NCBI GenBank assembly: GCA_964500675.1
Contig: CAZCNY010000003.1
Coordinates: forward strand, 124,001-188,000
DNA from: CAMLJR01 sp964500675
GTDB lineage: Bacteria > Pseudomonadota > Gammaproteobacteria > Pseudomonadales > CAMLJR01
Reading direction: 5' to 3'
Length of the DNA stretch: 64,000 bases
The notes beneath the pieces were generated by a model that did not search any database, was not told where the DNA came from, and saw only the letters and a program-made list of their open reading frames with translations. Position 1 is the first letter of the stretch; each line of letters starts with the position of its first letter. Positions 51,613-60,726 of the stretch are shown here, one piece after another. A program made the position numbers and the translations under genes.

Positions 51613-52203
51613 ATGAAAAAAACACTAATCACTGTTTCGATATTGGCCTTCACTTTAAACGCATTTGCCGGAAGCGATGAGACAGATGCCAACCTCGGCG
51701 CGCATTTTATGCTAACCGGTGGTTTGACGTATGGTGGCGACAAGCTGGCGACTATCACCTATACCAATGGCGACAACGTAGATATTCATGGCGGCGGTTT
51801 GATTTTGTTCGGTGCCGGTGGTGTATACCGATTTGAAAAAAATTGGGAGACGCAGCTTTCCATCAACTATCAGTTCGATAAAGCCAACGCCAAGAACGGC
51901 GACGCTACATTCGATCGCTTCCCAATCGATTTACTTGGATTTTATCGAAGCGGCGCGCATCGCTTCGGTGCTGGTGTGACCTATCATATCAATCCGAAAT
52001 ACGATGCTAATTTTGATATTGCCAACGGCAAACAGAAGGTCGATTTCGATAACGCGCTGGGTGCCGTTATCGAATACGATTATTTTTTCAATAATTCGGT
52101 GTCGCTGGGTGTGCGTTACGCCAATATCAAATATAAATCCTCGGACATAGCGGGAAGCGTCGATGGCAGTTATGGCGGGGTGCTTGTAAACGGCTATTTC
52201 TAA
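51613..52203 (+). CDS. Small outer-membrane beta-barrel protein
   Basis: This 196-residue protein starts with a clear signal peptide (MKKTLITVSILAFTLNAFAG, cleavage after about residue 19). Alternating polar/apolar strands rich in Gly, Tyr and Asn follow, ending with an aromatic residue (NGYF), the C-terminal signal for barrel insertion. It resembles eight-stranded OmpW/OmpA-like barrels. AAGGATG precedes the ATG. A good terminator follows. Function unknown. Confidence 0.8.
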   Translation: MKKTLITVSILAFTLNAFAGSDETDANLGAHFMLTGGLTYGGDKLATITYTNGDNVDIHGGGLILFGAGGVYRFEKNWETQLSINYQFDKANAKNGDATFDRFPIDLLGFYRSGAHRFGAGVTYHINPKYDANFDIANGKQKVDFDNALGAVIEYDYFFNNSVSLGVRYANIKYKSSDIAGSVDGSYGGVLVNGYF

Positions 52204-52208
52204 TGCTC

Positions 52209-52244
52209 AATGGATTAGCGGATTTCGATCGGCTAATCCATTTT
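52209..52244 (+). terminator. Rho-independent terminator after the beta-barrel gene
   Basis: AATGGATTAGC and GCTAATCCATT form a perfect 11-bp stem with a 12-nt loop, ending in four Ts. It lies between two convergent genes and starts six bases after the barrel stop. Confidence 0.75.
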
Positions 52245-52250
52245 GATCCG

Positions 52251-53735
52251 CTAGCCCAACCCAAGCTCGTTCCATATCGCATCGATGCGCGCAACCACGG
52301 CGGCATCGCGTTTGATGGGGCGGCCCCATTCGCGCGACGTTTCACCGGGCCATTTGTTGGTCGCATCGAAACCGATTTTGCCGCCGAGCCCCGATACGGG
52401 CGAAGCGAAATCCAAATAATCGATCGGCGTATTTTCGACAATGAGTGTATCGCGCGCGGGGTCCATGCGCGTCGTCATCGCCCAGATCACATCTTTCCAG
52501 TCGCGCGCGTTGACATCGTCGTCGGTGACGATGACAAATTTGGTGTACATGAACTGCCGCAGAAACGACCACACGCCGAACATCACGCGTTTGGCGTGCC
52601 CCGGATATTGTTTCTTCATCGTCACCACCGCCATGCGGTACGAACAGCCTTCGGGCGGCAAATAAAAATCGACGATTTCCGGAAATTGTTTTTGCAGAAT
52701 CGGCACGAATACTTCGTTGAGCGCGGCGCCAAGAATTGCGGGCTCATCGGGCGGCCGGCCGGTATACGTGCTGTGATAAATCGGATTTTCGCGATGCGTG
52801 ATATGCGTGACGGTGAACACGGGGAAACGTTCGACTTCGTTGTAATAACCCGTGTGATCGCCATACGGGCCTTCGTCGGCCATTTCGGCGGGATCGATAT
52901 ACCCTTCCAAAATGAATTCGGCCGAAGCCGGTACTTGCAAATCGCAGCTCATGCATTTCACGACTTCAGTTTTACCGCCGCGCAATAATCCCGCGAAGGC
53001 GTATTCGCTGAGCGAATCGGGCACGGGTGTGACTGCGCCAAGAATTGTCGCCGGATCGGCGCCGAGCGCGACCGCGATCGGAAATTTCTCGCCCGGAAAT
53101 TTTTGTTTGAACTCGTGAAAATCGAGTGCGCCGCCGCGATGACTGAGCCAGCGCATGATCAATTTATTTTTGCCGAGCAATTGCAGGCGATAGATGCCGA
53201 GATTCTGCCGCTCTTTGTGCGGTCCGCGCGTGACGACGAGCGGCCAGGTGATCAGCGGCGCGACATCCTCGGGCCAACAGGTTTGAATCGGCAATTTCGT
53301 TAAATCGACCGCGTCACCACTGTGTACATGCACCTGACACGGCGCGTTGCTGATTTGCTTCGGCGCCATGTTCAGCACCTGTTTCAGAATCGGTGCTTTT
53401 TCCCATGCGTCGCGCAGGCCTTTGGGCGGATCGGGCTGGCGCAAATAGGCGAGCAATTCGCCGACTTCGCGCAACGCGCCGACATTGTCCTGCCCCATGC
53501 CGAGCGCGACGCGATGTTCGGTGCCGAATAAATTGGTGAGTACGGGAATCGAAAACCCTTGCGGATTTTCGGTGCTTTTGACGTTTTCAAACAGCAGAGC
53601 GGGACCGCCCGCGCGCAACACGCGATCGCTGATTTCGGTGATTTCGAGTTTGGGATCAACCGGCGCGGTAATGCGTTTAAGCTCGCCGCGCCGTTCCAGT
53701 TCGCTAATAAACTCTCTCAGGTCACGATATTTCAT
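52251..53735 (-). CDS. ubiD: 4-hydroxy-3-polyprenylbenzoate decarboxylase
   Basis: UbiD decarboxylates the ubiquinone precursor using prenylated FMN. The 494 residues have the start MKYRDLREFISELERRGEL, NLGIYRLQLLGKNKLIMRWL (prFMN region), DEGPYGDHTGYYNEVE and VVTDDDVNARDWKDVIWAM. The flavin maker UbiX is not in the window. It lies upstream-adjacent to rho on the same strand side as in Pseudomonas (ubiD-rho-trxA). Confidence 0.96.
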   Translation of the reverse strand: MKYRDLREFISELERRGELKRITAPVDPKLEITEISDRVLRAGGPALLFENVKSTENPQGFSIPVLTNLFGTEHRVALGMGQDNVGALREVGELLAYLRQPDPPKGLRDAWEKAPILKQVLNMAPKQISNAPCQVHVHSGDAVDLTKLPIQTCWPEDVAPLITWPLVVTRGPHKERQNLGIYRLQLLGKNKLIMRWLSHRGGALDFHEFKQKFPGEKFPIAVALGADPATILGAVTPVPDSLSEYAFAGLLRGGKTEVVKCMSCDLQVPASAEFILEGYIDPAEMADEGPYGDHTGYYNEVERFPVFTVTHITHRENPIYHSTYTGRPPDEPAILGAALNEVFVPILQKQFPEIVDFYLPPEGCSYRMAVVTMKKQYPGHAKRVMFGVWSFLRQFMYTKFVIVTDDDVNARDWKDVIWAMTTRMDPARDTLIVENTPIDYLDFASPVSGLGGKIGFDATNKWPGETSREWGRPIKRDAAVVARIDAIWNELGLG

Positions 53736-53766
53736 TGCGCGCGTTATTTATTTAAATAGACATAGA

Positions 53767-55035
53767 TTAGCGGCGCTTCATCGTATCGAAAAATTCTTCG
53801 TTGGTTTTGGTGTCTTTGAGTTTGTCGATGAGAAATTCGATCGCTGGCAAATCTTCCATGCCGTGCAGCAATTTGCGCAGAATCCACATGCGCGACAATT
53901 CATCTTCGTCGGTAATCAATTCTTCGCGACGCGTGCCCGAGCGGCGGATATTGATCGATGGGAACACGCGTTTTTCCGACACTTTGCGATCGAGGTGCAA
54001 CTCCATGTTGCCGGTGCCTTTGAATTCCTCGTAAATAACCTCGTCCATTTTCGAGCCGGTATCGATCAGCGCGGTGGCGATAATCGTGAGGCTACCGCCT
54101 TCTTCGACGTTACGCGCGGCGCCGAAGAAACGCTTCGGGCGTTCGAGCGCATGCGCATCGACACCGCCCGTGAGCACTTTGCCCGACGAGGGAATAATTG
54201 TGTTGTAGGCGCGCGCAAGACGCGTGATCGAATCGAGCAGAATGACGACATCGCGTTTATGTTCAACCAGGCGCTTGGCTTTTTCGATCACCATTTCCGC
54301 AACCTGCACATGACGTGCGGGCGGTTCGTCGAACGTTGAAGCGACCACTTCGGCGCCTCGCGCACCGACCGAGCGCAGCATTTCCGTGACTTCCTCCGGG
54401 CGCTCGTCGATTAACAGGACGATCATGTAGCACTCGGGGTTGTTGCGCAGAATGCTGCTCGCGATGTGCTGCAACATGATGGTTTTACCGGCTTTCGGCG
54501 GCGCCACGATGAGGCCGCGCTGGCCTTTTCCGATCGGCGCGACCAGGTCGATCACGCGCCCCGTCAAATCTTCGGTGGCGCCGTTGCCGGCTTGCAATAC
54601 GAGGCGTTGATTCGGAAACAGCGGCGTGAGGTTTTCGAACAGAACTTTGTTGCGCGAATTTTCGGGCTTGGTGAAATTGATGTCGTTGACTTTCAGCAGC
54701 GCGAAGTAACGCTCGCCCTCTTTAGGCGGCCGGATCTTGCCCGAAATCGTATCGCCCGTGCGCAGATTGAAGCGGCGAATCTGGCTCGGCGACACGTAAA
54801 TATCATCGGGTCCCGCCAAATACGAGCAATCTGCCGAGCGCAGGAAGCCGAAGCCGTCCTGCAAAATTTCGAGCACGCCATCGCCCGAAATATCTTCGCC
54901 GCTTTTCGCGTGGCGCTTGAGAATCGCGAAGATGATGTCTTGTTTACGTGAGCGGGCCATGTTTTCGAGGCCCATGCTTTCTGCGATCGCCAATAGTTCG
55001 GCGGAGGGTTTAGTCTTGAGATCGGTAAGGTTCAT
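53767..55035 (-). CDS. rho: Transcription termination factor Rho
   Basis: Rho is a hexameric RNA-dependent ATPase. The 422 residues contain the N-terminal helical domain (MNLTDLKTKPSAELLAIAES), the RNA-binding cold-shock-like fold (FGFLRSADCSYLAGPDDIYV), Walker A GLIVAPPKAGKT, Walker B VVILLDSITR, the Q-loop GGVDAHALERPKRFFGAA and the R-loop region GTGNMELHLDRKVSEKRVFP. A C-rich leader precedes it, which fits autogenous control. Confidence 0.98.
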   Translation of the reverse strand: MNLTDLKTKPSAELLAIAESMGLENMARSRKQDIIFAILKRHAKSGEDISGDGVLEILQDGFGFLRSADCSYLAGPDDIYVSPSQIRRFNLRTGDTISGKIRPPKEGERYFALLKVNDINFTKPENSRNKVLFENLTPLFPNQRLVLQAGNGATEDLTGRVIDLVAPIGKGQRGLIVAPPKAGKTIMLQHIASSILRNNPECYMIVLLIDERPEEVTEMLRSVGARGAEVVASTFDEPPARHVQVAEMVIEKAKRLVEHKRDVVILLDSITRLARAYNTIIPSSGKVLTGGVDAHALERPKRFFGAARNVEEGGSLTIIATALIDTGSKMDEVIYEEFKGTGNMELHLDRKVSEKRVFPSINIRRSGTRREELITDEDELSRMWILRKLLHGMEDLPAIEFLIDKLKDTKTNEEFFDTMKRR

Positions 55036-55172
55036 AAGTGGTTGGCGAGATGAGCGTCAGTGGGTGAAAAATAGGAGTAGTGCATGCGGGGTGCATGCGG
55101 ACAACACGATGGATGATAAAAGGAAACAAGAAGACCGGATCGGTTCTTATAAAGCTGTGCGACTAGGGATTG
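55036..55172 (-). promoter_or_regulatory. C-rich rho leader (possible Rho autoregulation)
   Basis: On the transcribed (minus) strand the leader is rich in C and poor in G, for example CTTCTTGTTTCCTTTTATC and CACCCACTGACGCTCATCTC. Rho loads at such rut-like regions, and rho of E. coli is controlled by premature termination in its leader. A similar mechanism is inferred here. Confidence 0.45.
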
Positions 55173-55178
55173 GAAGAA

Positions 55179-55207
55179 ACTGTAACACCGAAAATCGGCT
55201 TGTGCAA
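55179..55207 (-). promoter_or_regulatory. Sigma-70 promoter for rho
   Basis: TTGCAC (55207-55202), 17 bases, then TACAGT (55184-55179) on the minus strand: 5 and 4 of 6 consensus positions. It would give a leader of about 137 nt. Confidence 0.55.
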
Positions 55208-55230
55208 GCAACCGGGGTTTATCGTGCGTC

Positions 55231-55259
55231 CCCGCTGCCTCAGTAATCAAAACAGCGGG
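55231..55259. terminator. Hairpin downstream of trxA
   Basis: CCCGCTG and CAGCGGG form a perfect 7-bp stem 20 bp past the trxA stop. No T run follows, so it may stabilise the trxA transcript end or act with Rho. Confidence 0.4.
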
Positions 55260-55279
55260 CGATCACACAACGACGGCGA

Positions 55280-55606
55280 TCACAGTGCAGCGTCGATAAA
55301 AGCCGTCAGTTGCGTTTTCGAAAGTGCGCCGACTTTCGTGGCCTCGGCATTGCCGTTCTTGAATAGAATCAGAGTCGGAATGCCGCGCACACCGAATTTC
55401 GCGGGCGTATCGTTGTTGGCATCGACATCGATTTTGCAGACTTTGACCTTGCCTTCGTATTCGTTCGCGATATCGTCGAGGATGGGCGCAATCATCTTGC
55501 AGGGGCCGCACCATGCCGCCCAGAAATCGACCAGCACGGGCACATCGGATTTGAGTACATCGTCTTCAAAGCTGGTGTCACTAACGTGAACGATCTTGTC
55601 GCCCAT
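55280..55606 (-). CDS. trxA: Thioredoxin 1
   Basis: From the ATG at 55606 (GGAG eight bases before) thioredoxin has 108 residues. The redox site WCGPCK is in FWAAWCGPCKMIAPILDDIA, and the cis-Pro is in GIPTLILFKNG. An ATG five codons earlier is not supported by a ribosome site. The order trxA-rho is conserved with E. coli and Pseudomonas. Confidence 0.97.
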   Translation of the reverse strand: MGDKIVHVSDTSFEDDVLKSDVPVLVDFWAAWCGPCKMIAPILDDIANEYEGKVKVCKIDVDANNDTPAKFGVRGIPTLILFKNGNAEATKVGALSKTQLTAFIDAAL

Positions 55607-55855
55607 AATAATTCTCCACACACATTTAACCGAGAATAATAAAGTCTAACCGCGAACAATAAACAAGTGGGGCACCAATCGCCGATTGCAAGTGCGATCG
55701 ATGCAAAGCAGTGCTCGCATCATAACACCCCATCGCATGCGACAACAGCGCGCGCGCCGGTGTTAAAGTAGGCTATCGCGCCGATAGAGGCCGACTATTG
55801 TATGTTGCGGTATCACTGGCGAGTAACCGATGCGGGCAAAACGGAGGAGTCGATC

Positions 55856-56509
55856 ATGGCAAAAGTAGCGGTGATTTTGGCGGGTTGCGGTGTTTACGAC
55901 GGCTCGGAAATTCACGAAGCGGTAATCACATTGCTGGCACTCGATCAACGCGGCGCAAGCTATCAATGCCTTGCGCCCAATATCGAGCAAATGCACGTGG
56001 TCAATCATCTGACGGGGAAGCCCAGCGCGGGCGAGACGCGCCATGTTTTGATCGAAGCGGCGCGTATCGCCCGCGGCGAGATTCAGGACATCGCGACTGC
56101 GCGCGTTGCGGATTTTGACGCGATGATCGTGCCGGGCGGTTTTGGCGCGGCCAAGAACTTGTGCGATTTTGCCGTGAAAGGTTCGGCGATGACGATGCAA
56201 CCCGATTTTCTGCGTTTTGCACAGGCGATGCGCGATGCGCGCAAACCGATCGGCTTGATGTGTATTTCGCCGACGATGGCGGCGAAAATTTTTGGCGCAG
56301 GCGTGCAATGCACGATCGGCAACGATGTCGAAGTTGCCGCTGCCATCGAGGCGATGGGTGGTAAGCACATTACCTGTCCGGTCGATAAAGCTGTCGTCGA
56401 TGAGCGCAATAAACTGGTGACGACACCGGCTTATATGCTCGCGCAACGTCTGAGCGATTTAGCGAAAGGCATCAACGATTGCGTCGAAAAAGTGCTTGCG
56501 CTGGTTTAG
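55856..56509 (+). CDS. elbB: ElbB-like DJ-1/PfpI glyoxalase-type protein
   Basis: From the ATG at 55856 (GGAGGA upstream) the protein has 217 residues. VAVILAGCGVYDGSEIHEAV, IVPGGFGAAKNLCDFAVKG and the nucleophile-elbow Cys in IGLMCISPTMAAKIFG match ElbB, a DJ-1-superfamily protein with weak glyoxalase activity linked to isoprenoid synthesis in E. coli. Convergent with arfB. Confidence 0.93.
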   Translation: MAKVAVILAGCGVYDGSEIHEAVITLLALDQRGASYQCLAPNIEQMHVVNHLTGKPSAGETRHVLIEAARIARGEIQDIATARVADFDAMIVPGGFGAAKNLCDFAVKGSAMTMQPDFLRFAQAMRDARKPIGLMCISPTMAAKIFGAGVQCTIGNDVEVAAAIEAMGGKHITCPVDKAVVDERNKLVTTPAYMLAQRLSDLAKGINDCVEKVLALV

Positions 56510-56550
56510 TGCTTGCGCTGATTAGAGTTTTGTTTCGACGCTTTGGCGTT

Positions 56551-56967
56551 TTATTCGAGCGGCGTCTGGCGCAGTGCTTTCTGGCGGCTGCGCCGTATTT
56601 TGCTGTCGCTGCGACGCTGTCGCGCGGCGGCGGTCGGTTGGGTGGCGCGCCGCAGTTTCGGTGTGAAGCTAGCGCGTTGCAGTAATTGTTGCAAGCGTGC
56701 AAGCGCATCGGCGCGATTTTGTTCGAGGCTGCGAAAACGTTGCGCTTTGATCACGACGTAACCGTCTTTGCTGACATAGTGATTGCGCATCGCCAGCAAT
56801 TTTTCCTGCACGGCTGGCGGCAATCCCGCCGCGCGAATGTCGAAGCGCAGATGCACGGCGTTGGCGACTTTATTGACATTTTGACCGCCGGCGCCCTGCG
56901 CGCGAATCGCGTGAATTTCGATGGCGTGCGCGGGCGGTTCGATGGGGTCCAAAATATTGAGCGACAT
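56551..56967 (-). CDS. arfB: Alternative ribosome-rescue factor B (peptidyl-tRNA hydrolase)
   Basis: ArfB (YaeJ) frees ribosomes stalled at mRNA ends. From the ATG at 56967 it has 138 residues. The catalytic GGQ is in IRAQGAGGQNVNKVANAVHL, followed by LRFDI, and the basic tail (RRSDSKIRRSRQKALRQ) that enters the empty mRNA channel is present. A longer frame to 57159 overlaps the divergent gene and lacks homology. Confidence 0.94.
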   Translation of the reverse strand: MSLNILDPIEPPAHAIEIHAIRAQGAGGQNVNKVANAVHLRFDIRAAGLPPAVQEKLLAMRNHYVSKDGYVVIKAQRFRSLEQNRADALARLQQLLQRASFTPKLRRATQPTAAARQRRSDSKIRRSRQKALRQTPLE

Positions 56968-57001
56968 GTTTAAACCGTTAATTGGCGCGAAGTGGTGCCG
57001 G

Positions 57002-57751
57002 TTGGCAAAGACAATAAACGTATTTGTAACGGGTGCATATAGTATTCGGCGTCGCGCGGCTATAGCAGGCGTTGTGCTGGTCGCGCTCGTTTCGATACTC
57101 GTCGCCTGCCATTCAACACCGCAGCAGCATTCCCCGGCGCAACCGGCCCCGGTACGCAAGCATGCAAATGCACTGCGTTACGATGTCGATCCGGCGCGTT
57201 CGACGATTGTGCTGCGCGTGTATCGCGATGGCCCGCTGGCGCGCTTTGGCCACAATCATGTCATTGCCGTAACCGCCATTCAGGGCCGTGTTTATCGCGA
57301 GGCCGATATTTTGCAATCCGAGGTCGAATTAAGTTTTCCCGTCGCGGGCATGATCGTCGATTCGCCCGATGATCGCGCTAAGGCCGGTACGGATTTTCCG
57401 GGCGTATTGTCGCCCGCGGCGATTGCGGGAACGCGCGAGCACATGCTGGGCCCGCAGCTGCTGGCGGCGGAACAATATCCGCGCATCGCATTGCGCAGTA
57501 TCGGCGTGAGCGGACAGTGGCCACAATTGCAACTGCTCATCGAGATTCAATTGCGCAATTTTACCAGTCAGTTTCCCTTGCCGGTGCATATGAGCGAAAT
57601 AGGCAATACGCTGATCGCCGATGGCGCGATTAAATTGTCGCAGGTGCAGTTGGGCTTGCAACCTTACAGCGTGCTCGGTGGCGGTTTGCGCGTGAACGAT
57701 ACCATCGACGTGCAATTTCATATCCTCGCAGCGCGAGCGACGAGTCCTTAA
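57002..57751 (+). CDS. YceI-like periplasmic lipoprotein
   Basis: The protein has a basic/apolar N-terminus (RRRAAIAGVVLVALVSILVAC) ending in a lipobox-like Cys, and a C-terminal YceI-type lipid-binding barrel (YDVDPARSTIVLRVYRDGPL, FGHNHVIAV, FRI-like LNDTIDV end). The start is uncertain. A TTG at 57002 gives 249 residues with a sensible signal. The ATG at 56966 would overlap the divergent arfB start codon. The small lipoprotein at 57754 follows after two bases, so they form one operon. YceI proteins bind polyisoprenoids. Confidence 0.7.
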   Translation: MAKTINVFVTGAYSIRRRAAIAGVVLVALVSILVACHSTPQQHSPAQPAPVRKHANALRYDVDPARSTIVLRVYRDGPLARFGHNHVIAVTAIQGRVYREADILQSEVELSFPVAGMIVDSPDDRAKAGTDFPGVLSPAAIAGTREHMLGPQLLAAEQYPRIALRSIGVSGQWPQLQLLIEIQLRNFTSQFPLPVHMSEIGNTLIADGAIKLSQVQLGLQPYSVLGGGLRVNDTIDVQFHILAARATSP

Positions 57752-57753
57752 AT

Positions 57754-58173
57754 ATGACAAAACAAAATACGCAGCGGTGGTTGGCGGTGGGAGTTACAAT
57801 GCTTTGGCTGTGCGCTTGCGCGCATACGCCGAATGCCAGCGATATTCCTCCGGGCGCTACGTTTACGACAAAAATTCTCGCCGACGATACCAAGCTGTTT
57901 GTCTATTCGCAGCGCTTTGCCCGACGCGCACCCGACGGTGGTGAGAGCGAAGAAGGTGCTGATGAAGCCGCCGGCCGTCGCGACGGTGCCGAGCGCGGCG
58001 CGCAAATCGCGCAGATAGCGAAACGCGGCGTGCAGGCCATGCTCGCGCAGAATCACTATTGCCGCGACGGTTATGTGGTGATCGAGCAGTACGAGGAGCA
58101 CGGCAGCTTCATCATTCGCGGTGAATGTCGCGACGCAGCAACAAGTGCTGAACGCAGCAAATTTGGGCCGTGA
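57754..58173 (+). CDS. Small lipoprotein of unknown function
   Basis: A 139-residue protein with a lipobox at LWLCAC (Cys around 20). The middle is acidic and Gly/Glu-rich (DGGESEEGADEAAGRRDGAE), then a helix QIAKRGVQAMLAQNHYC and YVVIEQYEEHGSFIIRGEC. Four Cys remain in the mature part, one CRDG and one GECRD, perhaps a disulfide. It follows the YceI-like gene by two bases and converges with the M48-like gene. No known function. Confidence 0.7.
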   Translation: MTKQNTQRWLAVGVTMLWLCACAHTPNASDIPPGATFTTKILADDTKLFVYSQRFARRAPDGGESEEGADEAAGRRDGAERGAQIAQIAKRGVQAMLAQNHYCRDGYVVIEQYEEHGSFIIRGECRDAATSAERSKFGP

Positions 58174-58185
58174 TAACCGCACTGA

Positions 58186-60585
58186 CTATTCGTTGTTGAT
58201 CAGTCGGATCGGTTCGATACGGTATGCTTCCTCGGCGATGGTGCCGTAATCGGCGGCCTGCCGCGATAATTTTTCGTTCACGCGATAGAGCACGTCGAGC
58301 AGCCGCTGCGCGCGCTGCAATATCGGCGAGCGCTGCGCGGCGACCGGTTGTGCGAGCGTGGCTTCGACAAAACCTTTGAGCGAGCTGTGGCGGCTGTCGA
58401 GCGGATACGGGACATCTTTCAAGCGCACGATCATGAGTGTCGTGGCATCGTCAATTTTGGTTTCGAGTTTTTTGATCGGCAGACTGTAATCCGCCTCGCG
58501 CAATTGATATTGGCGCTGCAATAATTGTTCGAGCTGAAAACAATCGAGCGATAATTTATGCAGGCGCGTGCCGCTTTCGTGTAAAAGACGCAGCGCATCG
58601 TGCAGCGCCTGCACTTCGCGTTCGGCCTGACCCGACAGGCGCAGACCGAGCGTGATGCGCCCGCCCATCACCGCTTCCTGCTGCGACAGTTTTTCCATCG
58701 CGGCGGTGAGTTCTTGCTGGCGATCGTCTAACAGCGGTACCAGCGTCGTGCCATCGTAACTGATGTAGCGAAACGCAAATTTTTTGCCGGCGGCGAGCAC
58801 ATGTTGCGCGAGCAGAATTTCGCGCAGCTGATTTTGCAGGCGATCGTATTCGGCTAACGACTTGGCGCGATCGGGTGTTAAGCGTCGAATTTCGTTGACG
58901 CACACGCCGAGCTGCATCGCCGCGTCCTGCAACGGCATATCGCGAATAAGTTTGTAGTCGGCGAGACTCCAGAAACGAAAAGGCTTGAACCAATCGTTGA
59001 AGTAAATCGCAGCCTGTTGACGTTGCAGAATATCTTGCGTTGCGGCATAGGTGAGCTCGTCAACCGGCAACAACCGATCGGCATCGAAACACACACCGGC
59101 TTCGCGATATTTGTCCAGCGTAATATTTTTTGCGAGATCGTCGCGTCGCCTTAATAAAGACAATGCGGGCTGATTGTCGTCGATGAGGCCGGAGTGAATC
59201 GTGCCAGCGATTTGCTCGATGCGTTCGCGCACGAGCGGCGGCTCATCGCGGCGCGGCGTGGTTTCGGTATCCCACTTGCGCTGCATCGTGCGCGCAAAAT
59301 TTTCGTCGATGTTGTCGAAGTAATGCGTGATCAATGCGGGCAGGTCGTCGACCAAACCGCCCTCGATGCGATCTTCCAGATTTTTCGCGTTGGCGTCGTG
59401 TGCCGCGATATCGAGTCGCGCGCAAAATATCATGAGACCGGTAAAGAGATTGGAGCCCGCGGTGAGCGCGCTGTAGCGATCCTGTTCGAATAAGCGCGAG
59501 CGCAACAGCTGGGTATCGATGCGCTGCATGCGCGCTTTGATTTTTCGTAGCTGGCTGTTGGTTTTTTCGATGATTTGTTTTGCGAATCGAATGACAGCGG
59601 CCAATTTTGCCGGCGGCGACAACGAAAGTACGTCGACATGCCGCGCGAGCCAATCGCGATGGGCGAGACAATCATCAAGCCGCGTGCAGATTATGTGTGC
59701 GAGCCGGCGATAGCGCAGCATTGGCAGTTGCGCCTGCGTTGCCAGATCCGCTGCCAGTAAACCCGCGAATTGAGAGAGCGTACTGTTTTCGAGAATGGGT
59801 AAACTCAGCGTTAATTGATAGTCGCCGCGCGCTAAATTTTTAAAACCGGGAAGCAGCGAGGCCGTGTTCACCGTCGCCGTCGTCAATGCCATTTGCTCGG
59901 GCGCTTTTAGCGCCAGCTTTTCGCACAGTTGCGTCACGAACGCAAATAAATCGGGCTCTTGTATTATCGATAACACTTCCGCGGACTCGGCTTTGTCTCG
60001 GCGCGGCAACAGTGGGCGCAGCAGCAGTGCAACGATTACGGTTAACGCAGCGATGCAAATCAGATAGACCGTCGCGCTGAACAATATGGGCGGCGTCGCG
60101 AGCAGATAGGCGTAATGCGCCACATAAAATAGCAAGAATCCAACGCCGGCCAGCGCCAGCGCGCAGTACGCGAGTAAGGTGCCGACGCACGCGCTGCTGG
60201 CGCGCATCACCGCGCGTTTAAATGTTGAAGAGTGGGCGGTGGCGCCGGCGTTCAGTGGTGAATCGGGAAAGTAACGCTGCGCGTGATAGCGCGTTATCGC
60301 AGGCGTCGGCTTCGGTTTGGCTTGCGGTGCTGCGGTGTCTGCCGCTACGTTGACAACCGTTTCCACCCGCGCGCTGACGCCGATTGCCTGAAGCCGTTTG
60401 CAGTACGTATTCGCGATCGCCGCATCGACGCCGCGTTTAACGGTGACGACTTTTCCCGCGATCAGCAATTGCGCTTTGGCCTCAGGTAATTTCAGCTGTT
60501 GCTGCAATTGCAGCAGCACTGCGCCGGTATCGAAACCGTGCAGCACCGTGCCGTCGACGAGGACATTGAATTGCGGGCTATCCAT
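58186..60585 (-). CDS. Large membrane protein related to M48 peptidases but without the zinc motif
   Basis: This 799-residue protein starts with a ~75-residue domain (FNVLVDGTVLHGFDTGAVLL ... AKAQLLIAGKVVTVKRGVDA) that recurs at the N-termini of gammaproteobacterial envelope proteins. A Pro-rich linker, two membrane helices (around 133-153 and 161-186) and a large helical domain follow. QFAGLLAADLATQ (around 273-285) stands where M48 relatives have QFAGVLAHEFGHF, so the HExxH is replaced by ADLAT. It is probably a pseudo-enzyme or scaffold. No named role. Confidence 0.7.
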   Translation of the reverse strand: MDSPQFNVLVDGTVLHGFDTGAVLLQLQQQLKLPEAKAQLLIAGKVVTVKRGVDAAIANTYCKRLQAIGVSARVETVVNVAADTAAPQAKPKPTPAITRYHAQRYFPDSPLNAGATAHSSTFKRAVMRASSACVGTLLAYCALALAGVGFLLFYVAHYAYLLATPPILFSATVYLICIAALTVIVALLLRPLLPRRDKAESAEVLSIIQEPDLFAFVTQLCEKLALKAPEQMALTTATVNTASLLPGFKNLARGDYQLTLSLPILENSTLSQFAGLLAADLATQAQLPMLRYRRLAHIICTRLDDCLAHRDWLARHVDVLSLSPPAKLAAVIRFAKQIIEKTNSQLRKIKARMQRIDTQLLRSRLFEQDRYSALTAGSNLFTGLMIFCARLDIAAHDANAKNLEDRIEGGLVDDLPALITHYFDNIDENFARTMQRKWDTETTPRRDEPPLVRERIEQIAGTIHSGLIDDNQPALSLLRRRDDLAKNITLDKYREAGVCFDADRLLPVDELTYAATQDILQRQQAAIYFNDWFKPFRFWSLADYKLIRDMPLQDAAMQLGVCVNEIRRLTPDRAKSLAEYDRLQNQLREILLAQHVLAAGKKFAFRYISYDGTTLVPLLDDRQQELTAAMEKLSQQEAVMGGRITLGLRLSGQAEREVQALHDALRLLHESGTRLHKLSLDCFQLEQLLQRQYQLREADYSLPIKKLETKIDDATTLMIVRLKDVPYPLDSRHSSLKGFVEATLAQPVAAQRSPILQRAQRLLDVLYRVNEKLSRQAADYGTIAEEAYRIEPIRLINNE

Positions 60586-60726
60586 GTCTGAACCCGTATA
60601 AGAGATTTTTGAGAGTGAGCGGGTAAAAGAATAGCGGATTACGGCGCGATTGCCGGTGGAAACGTGGTCGGAGAATGCGCGGAGTCGATCGGGCGGCCAC
60701 CGCGGGTGACCGCCGCTTTGCGGACG

